A DNA stretch of 64,000 nucleotides from Heterohyrax brucei (GCA_028571685.1 CM053142.1:64381296-64445295); one strand, 5' to 3'. Numbered from the stretch's first letter, positions 42,791 to 55,147 are shown. Translations and numbers: made by a program. Notes: a model not told the origin generated them from the letters alone.

Positions 42791-45216
42791 ACTTTTCTTG
42801 CATGGAAAATGTCCTATGGAAGCTAAAGTTTAAACGAATATCTATCTATTGCTCTCCTTCCCAATACACTGGTTGAGGACATGTCGGTAACATAGAATTC
42901 CATTATAGGAAGAAATCTTTGAGGTCATAGCAGTTATCCCCTTGAGCCAAAGTCAAAGCTATAGCGAAGCTGGTCTTGTTAGGTGTACACTGCTGAGAGA
43001 CAAAGCTAGAACTGCACAGAGAAGGCTTATAGTCAATGCAAACTGCTAAGAGGAGGTAATAGATAAGGGTGTGGGTTTAATATGCTCTTGAAATGATAGC
43101 ACATAAGTCACTGGAAGGGTTAGGGAGTCATGGCTTTTCCTGAAGCAGTTGGGGATTGCTTATACTTTGGCAGTGTTAAAGGGCATCAGAGAGACTGGAA
43201 AGTCTCCCTGGAAAAACCTTGCCTAGTGCCTGCAGAATCCGGGGGGATTGGATCAGTCAATACATTTTTTGTCACTTGATCTGATCTACCACCTCTAGAC
43301 AATCTGATTTAGAGCCATAGTAGGAGATGTCCCCAAGCAAAAGATCAGAACTGTGCTGAGGTTCCAGGGCAGGACCTCTCCAGGCAACGGGCATGACTCT
43401 TTACCCAGCTTTGCCTAGACCTCTTTTACTCATGCTCACTCTTGGTCCAGCACTGCCATTTATTCTTTTATTTACAAGGTTAAAAATAAGATGCTCCATA
43501 TGCCAGGATGTAATAGAAAACCAAACCAGAGGCTTGGCCTGCTGGGACTGCAGGGCCCTGGGGCCTTTGTCAGCAAGGTCAGCTCTTTTGGCTTTTCTTG
43601 GAGACTTAATTGAAGCTCTGCCAGGCCTGCTCCCACTTCCCTTTTCTAGCTTTGCTTCCACACCAGAGCTAAGAGTCTTGGAGCTCCTTATATCCACCTT
43701 TCCATCTTTAGAGTATATTCCATGTGATCCAGTTAAGACAGTGAGCATCTGTCCCTTTCCTTCAAATCCTCAAGGAAGAACTGCCTCGACTTACCTTGAT
43801 TATTCACTCCGCTCTTCAGGTCTTCTTCAGCTGATTCCAGGTAGCACAGAAAGAGTAGAAAACCAAAAGCCAGAACACACAGCCTTGACTGTCGCCAACT
43901 AGCTGTATGACTTCTGTTAACTCTCAGTTCTCTGTCCGAAAAATGCATGAAATGATCTTGATTTATCCCACTTTATGGGGTTGTTTTTTAAATAAATGGT
44001 GACAATTGGCTGAAGGACATTTTGGAAAGGTAGGAAATGCTGTGCCAGTCTTAGACTTCATTGTTAGTGACTTGCCATCTCCCACACCTGCCGGTAGCAA
44101 TTTCATGTCTATTTTGTCTTACTGCATTGTCAGTGTGGAGCTGGAGACCAGCTTATGGCCATCCTCCACATGGCTTCCCTTCCAGACATGCCCATGTGGC
44201 TAAATTCATGCTGTTGAAAATGGTGAGCTGCTTTCCTGCTAGGTGGCAAATGTCAGAGATAGTGGAGGCTTGGGAAAAAGCAGGAAAGTATTGTCAGTTT
44301 GGGCTTCCACTCAGTAGGGGGCTGAAATCTGGGGCCTTCAGTTGAACAAAGGACATAGGATAAACAGTCTGCAGGTATTGAATTGCCTAGAGAAGAAGAA
44401 AGCTTTCTCCAGAACCCTCTCTGCCTTCACTGTTGCTCTCCATTTGCTGGCTCCACCTTTTCCTTTCTCTCTGGCATTCGCAGACATGGGTTTCTATGAG
44501 GCTCTCATATGACTGCAATAGCTCTTTCTTTTTCAGGCAGCAGGGGAGTGAAGGGTTCACCACCCAGGTGGTAGAGGCAGGCAGCCACAGCTTCTTGGCA
44601 ATTGGCTCTGTGGGGCCTGGATATTGGAGGGAATCCAGTCTTAGTCAGCCACTCCTTTAGTCCCTGCTTGATTAGGCAATTGATGTATAACCTTACTTGG
44701 GTGTCCAGGGTCTATCCAACCTATTCCAAGTATGAGACAGAGTAAAAGAAGGAAAGAAAGGAACTCGAGAAGTTGTGAGTTTCAAATCTGTTAAAACCAT
44801 TTTTCTTCACGTTTCTCTGTACGCAATGCTGGACATTATTTCCAAAATGCTGAGACTTGGCTTATCTCCCAGCACACAGGCCTGAGGCAGAATGTTGTGG
44901 GTACTATGGCTGGTGCCAGCAGCTGAGTGCCACACTGAGCTTTGAGACAATGGTGTGTTGATGGTCATCACTGCAATACTCTCCTTAGATGTGACTCTAG
45001 CCAACAAACTTGTGATCTGCTGCCTTGGGCCGTCCTTGGTTTCATCTCATCTGATCTCTCAGTGACACTATATACTATTGGTTAGGACATTTTTCTTGGT
45101 ACCCTCTCCTTTTTGAACTTGATCTTCTTTCTCCCTCCTATTCTACTTGTCTGACTGTTATGTCTCAAGCCATCAAGCCAACATGTGACTTCTCTCCCTC
45201 ACACATCTCTCTCTCT
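42791..45216. other. Intron 1, one long chance frame
   Basis: The 169-codon + strand frame at 43393-43902 opposes a 115-codon minus frame and has no recognisable domain. Its C-terminal end overlaps a MIR-like stretch (43885-43960: CTAGCTGTATGACTTCTGTTAAC..). I treat it as chance. A CTCF-like motif is at 44311-44322. Confidence 0.4.
44311..44322 (+). promoter_or_regulatory. CTCF-like motif
   Basis: TCAGTAGGGGGC matches 11 of 12 positions of the CTCF core CCASYAGRKGGC. Motif only. Confidence 0.35.
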
Positions 45217-45790
45217 CTCTTTTTGTTCTTCTGAATTGTACTTTACAGAACAAACTAGTTTCTCCTTAAACAGTACACGGGTTGTTTTATGACGTTGGTT
45301 AACAACCCCACAACATGTCAACACTTTTCCTTCTCAACCTTGGCTTCCCTATTACTAACTTTCCTGTCCCCTCCTGCCTTCTGGTCCTTAACCCTAGGGT
45401 GGTGTGCCCGTTTAGTCTCAGTTTCTTTCAGGGGCTGTCCAGTCTCTGGCTGAAGGGTCAACCTCAGGGTCACTTCATTACTGAGCTGAATGTGTGTCCG
45501 GTGGTTATACTTTCAGGGTTTCTGTAATCTGTGAGGCCAGCAAGGCTGGTCTTTTTCTTTCTTTCTTTTCTCTTTTTTGAGTTAAAATTTTGTTCTACAT
45601 TTTCTCCAGCTCTGTCTGGGACCCTCTGCTGCGATCCTTGTGAGAGAAGACAGTGGTGACAGCTGGGCACTGTCTAGTTGTGCTGCATCCAGTCTGTTGG
45701 AGGCCATTATAGATGTGGTCTGTTGGCTCTTTGGACTAATCTTTCCCTTGTAGCTTTAGTTTTCTTCATTCTTCCTTGCTCTGAAGTGGT
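45217..45790 (-). mobile_element. L1 3' end fragment (afrotherian type)
   Basis: TGTACTTTACAGAACAAACTAG, CCTTAAACAGTACACGGG, GTTAACAACCCCACAACATGTC and TTTGGACTAATCTTTCCC. The same order occurs at 48.7-49.3 kb. The T-rich low-coordinate edge suggests an antisense 3' end. Assignment to L1 rather than another LINE is inference. Confidence 0.6.
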
Positions 45791-48384
45791 CCTCCCTCAC
45801 CTCTTAACAATGCCTACCAGTTTCCTGTCCCTGGATAGTCCTACCTGCTTCCACATCTTGTAACGTCCAGGCCTGTGCTTCTTACTGGATGTTTCTTCCT
45901 CAGTGTTCTGTATACTCTTCAAACTCAACACAGCCCTCATGGAGCTCCTTATTTTGATTCTGAACTTGTTCAGCTTCTCTTCCCATAGCATTCTGTCCCC
46001 ATGAAGGGTACAGCCATTCTTCTTGTCACCCTAATCACAAATCAAGAATCATACTAGAGGGCTCCCTTACTCTCACCTCCCCCATCCGAATCACAGATAA
46101 TTTACAAAAAATTATGCCAGTTCTACATTCTTAACATGACTTATGCTCATTTCCTTCTTGTAAATCCCATCGCCTTAGGTCAGAGGCTTGTTATCTCTCA
46201 TCTGATTCCTAGGCATCTGCTTTTGCTCCTGGCCGGTTTATTCTTTACACTGTAGCATAATGCTTGGACAACAGAAGGACTCAGTATACATTGAATGAAT
46301 GAGTCATGAGTAGAGGGAGTAATGCAGGGTACCTTTTCTGGAACTGGGTGGTATTGTGAGTTATCATTAGGGATCACCATTCTCCATCTCATTTGGCCTT
46401 ATTAGCACAGATAGTGGAAGGATGCTCACAGAACTCAGGGGACCTCATACTACAACTTGCTTGAATTGTGGCAGGTCTTTCCTGAGACTGTCTTTGCCCT
46501 GGGAGGACACCAAAATGAAGAATCAATGAGTTTGAGGTTCTTGGTTGCTCTGTGTTCCCCATGCAGCTTTCTCCTTGGGGAAGAAGAATGACAAACACCA
46601 TAATGAATGAATCTAGGGAAGGAGATGGACCCATAGGGAAGTGTCTTGGTAGTTCCTTAGGTGAGACATTGTTCAACTCCCTTAACATGGCCTGATCCTC
46701 TTAGAGAGTTCTTACGTGGGCTTCCATCACTTTTTTCCTCTTCCTCTGTCCTGATGACAACATTGGCTGCGTCTTTAGGATTCTGGAGATCTCTTTGAAG
46801 AGTTACAATTCCTGAATCAATTATAGTGCTGCCTGCTGATCAAATGATACATCTTCCCCTGCATTTTAGGTTCGGTAGAGATTTTAAGTCTAACTACATC
46901 GTTAGCTGGCTGGCTAATCACCACTAAGTTCTTTGGACTCTTTTGGTCTGATTAATAACTTCTTATGCGAAGGCAGGGAACAGAAACATATACATTGAGC
47001 TTCCTTTCAGGTCTCCGTGCGTTAATTCTACTCTTTCAATTTCCGTTTTCAGTGTATGTAAGTGTGGTCTGTGATACTGTGGTCTTCCGTCCATGGTGAG
47101 CTCCCTGTTATGCCTTCTACAGTTTGTTGTATGCAGGGTCTTCTAGGAAGCTGACAACTTGCTTCTTTCATGTCAGTTTTCTTCCATCTGCGTCATGAGA
47201 GTGTATAGCATAAATCCATTCAAGGGCTTTAGAGATGGGAGCTGGTATATGAACAGAGAGAATATTGAAAGGTACCAGTCTTGGAAAAGTGTTTAATAGC
47301 AACTGTTTTACTTTAGCCCATTGCCTCAGCAGATCCATTCCCTACAGTGTATTATCTTGCAGTACTTTATCCTGTCCCATTTTAGATAATGAATAACAAC
47401 AATTATATCATTTATTGCTCTAGTGCTCTCCTCCAAGGAGCCTAAGGTAACTTAGCACATCTTGGAACCCCTTTTCAGCCCCTAATACTGATGTATGAGG
47501 AGGAAAGCATAAAAGAAGCGGGGGGGGGGCAGGAGTGCTCATAACTTTCTTTTGGAGAGGAAAGCTCTGGGAGCAAATGCTTACTCAAGGTCAGAGAGTA
47601 GATTTCAGGGTGAAAGCCACATCTGTGTGTCAGACTGCTGTGTTTATATTCTCTGCTTTCTGCAAGATGGTATCTCATCCCCTAAGGAAGTCCAGAAAGT
47701 TCAGTTCCTCTGAGCTGGTGTCTGGTTGGCTCAGTGTCAGATCTCTGGCTGGGTTTGGCTCCAGGACTCCTTGGCTCACCTAGCTAGGATTGCTAGGGAC
47801 CAAACTGGGGTGTGGCTGGCATTTCAGACTGCAGGATGAAGTTTGGAGAGGGGTTGTTCACCCACACAGTTGGAGCCTTTCTGGATCCATCAGCTGTTTC
47901 ATTGGTGATCACCCTGCCTCAAGGCTGGGCAGGGTATAGATCAGATGACCTCTGGAGGCCTTCTTCTAAGTGTGCTGGTATTATACGTTAGTTCTTCCAA
48001 TTCACTCCCTATCTTTCTGCACCATGTTCTGTGCCTTGGAAATCTTAATTTTATTGGCAGGTTCACTTGCCCCATCTCTTCCCAGGCTTCTTGGTGGTAG
48101 GGTTGGATCAGTGGTACACAGCAGCAGATCAGAGGAGGGAGGAGTGAGGTCAGAGTAATTCCTTTATCTCCTTTCCTGTGAGGTCACTATAGACAGGTTC
48201 TTTCCCACAACTGCAGCTTTATTATGGCCTTTCCCACACAACCTTCAGTACTTCTGGGTTTCAGTAACCTCTGTTCTCTTGCAATCAACACCTAGGAGTA
48301 GTCATGGAGCTCTTCTGCACTTTGAGATACCACAGCTGTATCTCCATGAGCCCTGACTGGCATATTAAGCTACTTTTACAAACA
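45791..48384. other. Intron 1, mostly unassigned
   Basis: Contains a short L2-like end (ATTGAATGAATGAGTCATGAG at about 46290) and a G10 run at 47520-47529. Frames reach 99 codons without domains. Confidence 0.4.
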
Positions 48385-48600
48385 GAAATGATAGATGCCA
48401 TTCATCGATCACTTACCATGTGCCTACAACAGTTTGAAACTCTTTACATGGATTATCTCATTTAATCTTCACAACAATCTTCTGAGTAGGTGTTAATAAT
48501 GCTCCTTGTTTATAGATGAGGAAACTGAGACAATAAAAGGTTAAGTAAATTTTCCAAAGGTCACATATCTAGTTAAGTAGTGGAGCCAGGTTTTAAACAT
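48385..48600 (-). mobile_element. MIR SINE, nearly complete
   Basis: CACTTACCATGTGCCTACAACAG, TTTAATCTTCACAACAATC, TAGATGAGGAAACTGAGAC, GGTCACATATCTAGTTAAG and GGAGCCAGGTTTTAAAC. Confidence 0.9.
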
Positions 48601-48601
48601 G

Positions 48602-48691
48602 ATCTGTTGCCTTCAAGTTGGTTCTGACTCATAACGACCCAATAGGGCAGGATAGAACTGCCTCGTATTTCCTAGGCTTAAAATTCTTTAT
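48602..48691 (-). mobile_element. AfroSINE, 3' half of an interrupted copy
   Basis: GTTGCCTTCAAGTTGGTTCTGACTCATAACGACCC to TTTCCTAGGCTTAAAATTCTTTAT. The other half resumes at about 49563, beyond an inserted L1 fragment. Confidence 0.75.
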
Positions 48692-49048
48692 ATATTTATT
48701 ATTATTGTACTTTAGATGAAGGTTTACAGAAAAAAACTGGCTTCTCATTAAACAGTACATACATTGTTTTGCGACATTGGCTACCAGCTCCATAATGTGT
48801 CAGCACTCTTTCTTCTTGATTTTAGGTTCCCTCTTACCAGCTTTCCTGCGCTTTCCTGTCTTTTCATCCTTGTCGCTGGACTGGGCTGCCCCTTTTGTCT
48901 CATTTTGTATTATGGGCCTCTCTAATCTTTGGCTGCAGGGTAAACCTCAGGAATAACTTCAATACTGAGTTAAAAGGTTGTCTAGAGGCCATGCTCTCAG
49001 GGCTTCTGCAGTCTCTGTCAGGCTGTAGTCTGGGTTTTTTTTTTTTTT

Positions 49049-49084
<36 letters not shown>

Positions 49085-49562
49085 TATGTAAGTTAGAATG
49101 TTGTTTTACATTTTATTCAGCTCTCTGCGAGAGCCTGTATTATGCCCCTGTCAGAGCAGTTGATGGTGGAAGCCAGAGAGCTTCTAGTAGTGCTGGACTC
49201 ATTCTGGTGGAAGCTGTGGCAGTTGTGGACTGTTAGTTCTTTGGCTAATCTTTCCCTTGTGTCTTTGGTTTTCCTCTTTCCATATGGGGTGAGACCAGTG
49301 GAGTATCCTGGATAGTTTCTTACAAGCTTTGAAGACCCAAGATGTTACTCATCAAAGTAGAATGGAGAACACTTTGTTTATAAACTGTTATGCAATTGAG
49401 CTGAATGTTTCTCAGAAACCATGGTCCACACAGCCCAGCCCAGAAATCTGGTCTCTCAGGAAGTTTGGATACATCTGTGGAGCTTCCATAACTTTACCTG
49501 GGATAAGCTGTACTAGCTTCCCCAGTATTTTTCACTGTCTTATCCTTCACCATACGCTGTCC
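48692..49562 (-). mobile_element. L1 3' end fragment inserted into an AfroSINE
   Basis: ATTGTACTTTAGATGAAGG, CATTAAACAGTACATACATTG, GGGCTGCCCCTTTTGTC, GAGACCAGTGGAGTATCC and AACTGTTATGCAATTGAGCTGAATG. Same family as 45217-45790. The boundaries are set by where the flanking SINE text breaks off and resumes. Confidence 0.65.
49035..49087. repeat. T26 run plus (GT)n microsatellite
   Basis: 26 consecutive T (49035-49060) followed by about 12 GT units, inside the L1 fragment. Confidence 0.95.
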
Positions 49563-49672
49563 CTACGGAAGCAGACTGCTATGTCTCTCTCTCACAGAGC
49601 AGCTGGTGGATTTGAACAGCTGAACTTTCTGTTAGCAGACTAGTGTTTAACCATCATTGCACCTTTGTTTTA
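49563..49672 (-). mobile_element. AfroSINE, 5' half of the interrupted copy
   Basis: TACGGAAGCAGACTGC..CACAGAGCAGCTGGTGGATTTGAAC and CTTTCTGTTAGCAGACTAG..TAACCATCATTGCACC. Confidence 0.75.
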
Positions 49673-49711
49673 AACATAAGCAGTCATATTCCAGACCCCA
49701 ACTCCTACTGG

Positions 49712-49835
49712 TTTCCAATGTGGTTCCATGACCAGTCACATCAGCATCAGCTGAAAACTTGTTAGAGATGCAAATTCTTGGACCTCATCCCAGATCTGCT
49801 GAATGAAAAGCTCTGGAGGTGGTCAGTCTTTGTAG
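49712..49835 (+). mobile_element. MER5A-like fragment
   Basis: CATCAGCATCAGCTGAAAACTTGTTAGAGATGCAAATTC and AATGAAAAGCTCTGGAGGTGG, the interior of a MER5 element. The terminal repeats are missing. Confidence 0.65.
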
Positions 49836-50784
49836 CTCAGGAGATCTCTTTATGATGTTTTACAGCCCGGGGCAACCAGAAGCCTAGATTTTCTTCATGT
49901 TGATTTCTCAGGACTGTGTATCTATTTTCTCTGGTTTGTCGTTTATTCCTCTCCTCTTTCTGGCCTAAGCTCTGTAGTTGAGAACACAATGATGATAAAT
50001 AATGGGAGAACATTGGCCAAGTCTACTCACAGATGGGTTTTATTTGAATACAAATGGCCAACATTTAAAAATCAAGATATTTCTAATCAGAAGACAACAA
50101 TTTGGGACATTGGCCACTTCTTAGAGGAGGTACTAATTCTTCACGATGCCAGAGTCCTCACAGTTCTCACTCATGGTGGGTGCAGTAACCAGCACCTACT
50201 TGCTCCACTTGTTCTTGTCATCTGCTTGGTCCTCTTAGACATGCTAGTGCTTGATCCTTGAGGTTTGTATCAAATCTAGTTCCTAATCCTTCTGAAGATG
50301 GAAATCCAAGACCAGAGATGGTAAAGGTTGACTCAAGGACACACAACCAGGATTAGAAATACAAGCTACTGGAACTGAGTGCGAAGCTTTTCTCATCATG
50401 TGTTAGTATCTTCAAGGCTGAGGGACTCTGTGTGTCTCTGACTTCCTAACTTGCCCAATTAGAAACTCTTATCTTCAAGATCTTTTCATAAATCTCGATA
50501 ACAGAAGCCCACAGACCATCTTTAAAGTGGGTTGGGCCCTCTCTGGAGGTTGGAAATGAGTTCCAGGGTAGGTTAATGATCAGGGTCACGTATTTGAGTC
50601 CTCTTAGAAATATGACAAGGTACTTAAGGGAGAGTCCAGAACTCTATATCCCAAGACCTGAAAGTGTAAATGTGCTAGGCAGGGACTGTCATCACTGGCT
50701 GCTTAGACTTCTGAATGATTGATGTGAAGTCTTAATCTTTGAATAGTGCTGCCCCTTCATGAGCGTGTGTTAACATACGAGAGA
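49836..50784. other. Intron 1, nothing clear
   Basis: A weak antisense MIR-like piece (GGTTGACTCAAGGACACACAACCAGG, about 50325-50355) is the only recognisable item. Confidence 0.35.
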
Positions 50785-50975
50785 CTGTTTTCTCTATGTT
50801 GAGTCCAGGTTCCCCCAATTTCTAACTGTATGACCTTGGACAAGTTATTTATTTTCTATAGGCTTCATTTTTTTAATCTAGAAAACAAGAACAATATATT
50901 ATTTTTCCAAATCTTGGTATGAATAGCAAGTAAAACAGTACTAAAAATGCAATTAGTTTAGGGCCTGGCTCCACA
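50785..50975 (+). mobile_element. MIR SINE
   Basis: TTTCTAACTGTATGACCTTGGACAAG, TATAGGCTTCATTTTTTTAATC and TTTAGGGCCTGGCTCC. Confidence 0.75.
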
Positions 50976-51018
50976 ATTTGTAGCTGTTGTCTTGTTGGTG
51001 GCAGTGACTGATGAATAA

Positions 51019-51094
51019 AAAAACCAGTTACCACTGAGTCAACTCAGACTCCTGATGACCTCGTGTGTGTCAGAGTAGAGCTGTGTTCCTCAAG
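51019..51094 (-). mobile_element. AfroSINE, truncated
   Basis: AAACCAGTTACCACTGAGTCAACTCAGACTCC..GTGTGTCAGAGTAGAGCTGTG. Only the 3' part of the antisense element is present. It ends at an unrelated A/T-rich repeat (51096 onward). Confidence 0.8.
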
Positions 51095-51095
51095 T

Positions 51096-51560
51096 TTTTT
51101 AAAAAATATAGTTGTATGTATTCATTTGTTGTTGTGGAAAACATACACAGCAAAACTTACACCAATTCCATAGTTTTTACATGTGCCATTTAATGATATT
51201 AATTACATTGAGTTGTGCAACTGTTCTCATCCTCCTTTTCTTAGTTGTTTCTCTCTTATTAATATTAACTCACTTCCCCCTAAGGTTCCTATCTAATCTT
51301 TTGAGTTGCTGTTGTCATTTTAATACCATATCAATAGTTCTTAAAAGAGCAGAATGCTCAAGGCAGAACTTTTTCACTAGTTAAGAAAAGCTATTGCTTG
51401 ATTTTTCAGAAGACTTCAGGGGATATTTTTGGATAAGGTTTGTGAAGATCACCTTAGTGCAGTTATTTCAGAGATTCATTCATTCAACCTTCATGAGTCT
51501 AAAACACTTCCTACCAGAATCGGTGTGACACAGCAATAGCAGTTCTCAGAGGTCAGTTTA
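51096..51560. repeat. Unassigned LINE-like repeat
   Basis: TTGTTGTTGTGGAAAACATACACAGC..ATTACATTGAGTTGTGCAACTG resembles antisense L1-type 3'UTR sequence, but I cannot assign the family with certainty. Confidence 0.35.
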
Positions 51561-52145
51561 GCTCAACAAATACACAGATCCAAAAAGAAGAAAAGGCCCC
51601 CAAATAAAAAAAATTAACTCTGCAAATTGAACAAGTGGTAAGAGAGCAGCAAAAGAACTGCTTGGGCTCCAGATGAAAGCAGATGATAAAAATTAGAGCA
51701 GAACTAAGTGAAACAGAGAATAAAACAAGATTGAAAGTGTTAACAAGACCAAAAGCTTTTTTTTTTTAAGATCAACAAAATTTATAAACCATTGGCCATA
51801 ATGACCAAAGACAAGCAGGAGAGACAGTAGGTAACTTGAATAAGAAATGAAATGGGTGATACATAACAGATCCAACTAAAATTAGAAATATTATAGCAGA
51901 ATAGTATGAAACATTGTACTCCTATAAAGTCACAAACCTATAAGAAATGGAAAAATTTCTAGAAACACATCACCTACCTCAACTAGCACAAATAGAAGTA
52001 GAATAACTATAATAAATCCATCGTAAAAGAAGAAATTGAAAAGATAATTAAAAAATTCTCAACTGAAAAATGCCCTGGTCTTGATGGTTTCACTGGAGAA
52101 TTCTACCAAACTTTCAGAGAAGAGTTAACACTACTATTACAACTT
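51561..52145 (+). mobile_element. L1 ORF2 fragment, + strand
   Basis: The reading across AAAATTAGAGCAGAACTAAGTG, ATCAACAAAATTTATAAACCATTGGCC, GAAATGGAAAAATTTCTAG and TGCCCTGGTCTTGATGGTTTCACTGG matches L1 ORF2 from before the reverse-transcriptase domain to its start (..CPGLDGFTGEFYQTF). Frameshifts abound. It is truncated at both ends. Confidence 0.85.
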
Positions 52146-52149
52146 GAAT

Positions 52150-52440
52150 GCCTCCAGGAAGTCTGGAGTCCATGACAATTGGAAATTTTGTTCTGTGTTG
52201 TCCCCCTTTAGATTAGGATTCTTCTATATAATCTTTGATCAAAATGCCCAGTAATGGTAAACAGGTACCATCTAGTTCTTCTGGCCTCATGGCAAAAGAG
52301 GCAATTGCTTGTGGAGGCAGTTAGCCAGTCATTGCATATCTTCCCCCTATTTCTGACTCTCCTTCTTCCTGTGTTGTTCCAGGTGAACAGAGACCAATTA
52401 TCGTGCCTTAAATGGTCACTTGTAAGCAACTGAAAACTCT
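52150..52440 (-). mobile_element. L1 3'UTR-like fragment
   Basis: TTAGATTAGGATTCTTC, AAAATGCCCAGTAATGG, ACCATCTAGTTCTTCTGGCC and TGTTGTTCCAGGTGAACAG resemble parts of the 6.6-7.0 kb cassette, same orientation. It begins where the L1 ORF2 fragment ends. Confidence 0.5.
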
Positions 52441-52565
52441 TACGCACTATGGTCTGATGGTGTGTTTTTGGAAGATCACTGGAGCCCTCACGCAGGGAGT
52501 GGGTTGGAGGAGGATAAGGGAGGAGGCAGGTCAATTTGGAGGGTGTTGCAGTAGAGTAGCAGAGA

Positions 52566-52765
52566 AAACCAGTTGCTTTCAAGCAGATTCCAACTCGCAG
52601 CTGCCCTATGTGTGTCTAACTGTACTCTGTGGAGTTTTCCATGGCTGGTTTTTGGAAGTAGATCACTAGACCTTTCTTCAGACACTCCTGTAGGTCGACT
52701 GAAACTGCCAAGCTTTTGATTTGCAGCTAAGCTCAGGTAACTATTTGTACCACCCGGGAACTCCA
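52566..52765 (-). mobile_element. AfroSINE, long form
   Basis: AAACCAGTTGCTTTCAAGCAG, CTGTGGAGTTTTCCATGGCTG, GGAAGTAGATCACTAGACC and TACCACCCGGGAACTCC head. Confidence 0.85.
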
Positions 52766-53557
52766 AAGAAGGAGAATGGACCTTAATTACAATGGGAAAC
52801 CTGCAGTCTAGGTGCAGGGCTCAAGGGGATGAGGAACAAATGCTGCATATAATGGCATGAACTGCCACACTATACAAATATTTCGCAATAAGCTGTTTTT
52901 TCAAGTATCCACTGAAAATGTGGTGAGTACCCTCCCCTGGCGCCACATAAGGTTTGATGAAAGCAAGACTGATTTGATTTCTTCACAAGGAAGCTTTTCC
53001 AGTCTGTAGAACTGGTGGGATGGCAAAACAGAAAGCAGCATCTTAAGACCAAACCGGTCACTGTTGTACTTTTCCAGGTGTTGTCTTATCCAGAGGCAGG
53101 AGAATGGCTTGAATGAGACCTTGAGCTGGCTACCATCTTGAAGGTTGTAATTTGCATTACTTCCTTGAGAATTACTAGAGGGCTGTGCCAATTGGTATCT
53201 GCCAAGTTGTTGAAAACTCTAATAAGTCCGGCTTACACTTTGGTCTCATGGACAAAGAGTCTGTCCCTAACTAGTCTAGCTTCCTTGAGCTTTGGATGGC
53301 ACAGCTTCTTTCTGAGGTAGAGCAGGGAGTAGTGGACCATCCATGTAGAGGAATGTCTTACAACTAGTGTAGAAGGGAGTTAGACTCAAGCCTGGGATGT
53401 TGAGGAAATACACTTTCCCACCATGTGCCTCGGGGATCTCCACTGCCCAGTATGGGAGTGGGAGTAGGACCCCAGTATCGATTCCTGGCTGCTCTGTCAC
53501 TGTGCTTTCCAGAACTTTTCTTTGCATAGTCTCTCTTGTAAATTTGTTAATGGATTA
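52766..53557. other. Intron 1, nothing recognised
   Basis: Frames of 60-96 codons on the minus strand (53191-52901, 53527-53276) have no domain. No repeat recognised. Confidence 0.35.
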
Positions 53558-53760
53558 ATTTAATCATTCATGCATTCAACAAATATTTACTGAACATCCA
53601 CTCTGTGACAGGCAAAATTCTAGAAGCTGGGAATAGAGTAGTGAAGATCCAGACATGGAGCCTTGAATGTATTTTATGGGGAACACAGACAACAGACAAG
53701 CATATGGAATATTACCAGGCAGTAATAAGAATTCTGAAAAATAATAAAACAGGTAAATGA
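53558..53760 (-). mobile_element. L2-type LINE 3' end
   Basis: CATTCATGCATTCAACAAATATTTACTGAAC..CTGTGACAGGC, reverse complement of an L2 end. Confidence 0.6.
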
Positions 53761-53997
53761 ATAGAATGTGAGGAGATCAGGGTGTATTGCAGATAGCATA
53801 GTCTGAAAGATAATATTTGAATAAAAATCTCAATCAAATGAAGGAGTGAGGCATTCAGGTGTATGGGGGCACAGCACAGCCGGTGCAGTTTTGAATAGGT
53901 CAGCATATAGTTTTCTTACCTACGCTGATGGTTTATTTATTTATTTTAATTGAAGTGCTTAAGACATTTACATTTAATGTGATCATCGATACTGCTG

Positions 53998-54159
53998 GAA
54001 ACCCTGGTGGTATAGTGATTAAGTGTTACATCTGCTAACCATGAAGTCAGCAGTTCAAATCTGCCAGTGCTCCTCGGAAATTCTGTGGAGCAGTTCTACT
54101 CTGTCCCGTACGGTCAGTAAGAATTGGAATCGTCCTAAGTGTGTTTTAGTTTGGTTGTT
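53998..54159 (+). mobile_element. AfroSINE with 10-bp target duplication
   Basis: GAAACCCTGGTGGTATAGTG head, TTCAAATCTGCCAG, TTCTGTGGAGCAGTTCTACTC and GTTTTAGTTTGG tail. The flanks GATACTGCTG (53988-53997 and 54160-54169) are identical. Confidence 0.95.
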
Positions 54160-54884
54160 GATACTGCTGAGTTTAAACTACCATCTGTGGATTTATGACT
54201 TCCATCAAATTTGGATAACTTTTAGCCATCATTCTAACATTTCTTTAGATACTTTTCTGTCTCTTCTTCAATTACATGTATGTTAGGTCACTTGAAGTTG
54301 TTCGGCAGCACACTAATGCTCTGTTCAAATTTTTGTTCAGTCTTTTTTTCCTTCTGTGTTTCATTTTGGGTAGTTTTTATTGCCATGTATTAAGCCACTA
54401 CTTTTTCCTTATGCAATACTTTATCAGTTGTTAATCTCACCTAGCATATTTTCCACCCCAGACTTTAGAATTTTTTGTCCTTAGTTTAGTTTTATCATGC
54501 TATTTTGTCTAGCTTCTTGAGCATATGAAATACAATTAATTATAAATATTATTTCAATGTCCTTGTCTACTAATTCTATCATACGTCATTCCTGAGTTGA
54601 TTTTATGTGATTGATTTTTCTCCTTCTTGTTGTTCTTTCCCCCCGCTCCCCTCGATTATTTGCAAGCCTGGTAATTTTTGAAGGGATGCCAAGCATTATG
54701 AATTCTACAGTTTTTGGGTGTCGGATACTTCAAGATATTTTGTATTCTTGAGCTTTGTTTTGGGATACAGGTAAATTACTTGGACAGTTTAATCCTTTCA
54801 GGTCTTGCTTTTAAGATTCGTTTGGCAGCCTCACAGCAGTCTTTAGGGGATGATTTTCATCTATAAACAAACAAACAAACAAAA

Positions 54885-55035
54885 AACTACTGAAGTCAAG
54901 TCGATTACAATTCATAAGGACCCTATAAGACAGAATAGAGCTACCCACAGAGTTTCTAAGGAGCACCCGGTAGATTTGAACTCTCAACCTTTTGTTTAAC
55001 CACTGTAGCAGTTTACTGGGCCACCAGGGTTTCCA
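54885..55035 (-). mobile_element. AfroSINE
   Basis: An (AAAC)n stretch at 54862-54882 leads into ACTACTGAAGTCAAGTCG, GACCCTATAAGACAGAATAG and the GGCCACCAGGGTTTCC head. Confidence 0.9.
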
Positions 55036-55147
55036 ATTGTCAACTATAGAGGTGGAAAATATGATTTTCCACTCTGATTGGGGGGTGGAATGGAGGAAAA
55101 GAACTATATGTGAGCCTATGTAAACACCAGAAATTAATCCCTCTACC

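Noticed and set aside
43393-43902. 169-codon + strand frame with a hydrophobic N-terminus resembling a signal peptide
   Set aside because: A 115-codon frame lies on the opposite strand, its end overlaps a MIR-like stretch, and no family is recognised. Chance is the simpler reading.
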